DNA from: Pisolithus tinctorius
Taxonomy: Eukaryota > Basidiomycota > Agaricomycetes > Boletales > Pisolithaceae
Assembly (NCBI GenBank): GCA_024663395.1
Contig: JANFAH010000007.1
Span: 2,232,001 to 2,296,000 of the forward strand
Direction: 5' to 3'
Length of the DNA stretch: 64,000 bases
Numbering within the stretch: position 1 is the stretch's first letter; the number at the start of each line of letters is the position of its first letter. The notes beneath the pieces were generated by a model. That model was not told the origin of the DNA. It did not search any database and saw nothing but the letters and a program-made list of their open reading frames with translations. This document shows positions 63,851-64,000 of the stretch, one piece after another. The position numbers were made by a program, and so were the translations under genes.

Positions 63851-64000
63851 ATTCCAGCTTAATTACTTGGAAATTTTTGTCAAGTGTGTCAAGAGCACTA
63901 AGCAGTACCAAGCCAGTAAGCTGAGACACAACAAGCCACACTAGCTTGATTTGGGTACTGTGGTGCACTATTTTTTCAGGAGAACACAGCCACAATGATG

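Noticed and set aside
1..64000. tRNA or rRNA genes
   Set aside because: I saw no cloverleaf with A and B box sequences and no rRNA-like stretch; a tRNA scan would be needed to exclude a single tRNA.

Overview
The window looks like a transposon graveyard from a basidiomycete fungus, most likely an Agaricomycete. Three things point there. Genes are split by 47-67 bp GT-AG introns. DNA transposases are of the Plavaka type. The LTR elements are Ty3/gypsy, one with a chromodomain. I see no intact ordinary host gene, rRNA, tRNA or CRISPR array. Almost everything is a mobile element, a piece of one, or a lineage-expanded gene that travels with them.

Layout. 0-7 kb: a decayed minus-strand gene broken by a solo LTR, small tandem repeats, weak hypothetical frames, and the 3' end of a DUF6698-like gene. 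7.1-17.6 kb: Ty3/gypsy element E1, with a nested solo LTR in its 3' LTR. 17.7-25.3 kb: chromodomain Ty3/gypsy element E2 with a perfect 5 bp target duplication. Both sit inside the same minus-strand DUF6698-like gene, whose 5' exons resume at 25.3-26.2 kb. 26.5-30.3 kb: a nearly complete Plavaka-type transposase gene. 31-36 kb: mostly non-coding, with tandem repeats and a transposon-gene relic. 36.4-38.0 kb: a Tc1/mariner element rearranged into a 698 bp-arm hairpin. 38.0-42.1 kb: two oppositely oriented partial Plavaka genes separated by an inverted repeat array. 42.4-44.0 kb: a second DUF6698-like gene that reads open through five introns. 45-48 kb: a decayed Plavaka copy with an insertion. 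48.5-51.7 kb: truncated gypsy element E3. 51.7-59.9 kb: element E4, which has LTRs and a Gag but no recognisable reverse transcriptase or integrase, an array of intron-like modules, and a captured fragment of the sterol gene ERG26. 59.9-62.0 kb: the 3' end of an E1 relative (E5). 62-64 kb: an old LTR, a LINE ORF1-like relic and a HET-domain relic.

The most notable pattern is a spliced antisense gene between pol and the 3' LTR in both E1 and E2, and also in E5. Each encodes a charged protein with a central Cys6 motif of exact Zn2Cys6 (GAL4-type) spacing and a helical C-terminus. In E1 this gene is open although gag-pol is frameshifted.

Decay is strongly biased. All fifteen premature stops I could place by homology are TGA where Arg (CGA) is the natural reading. 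The older segments are nearly free of CpG, which fits cytosine methylation and deamination or a RIP-like process.
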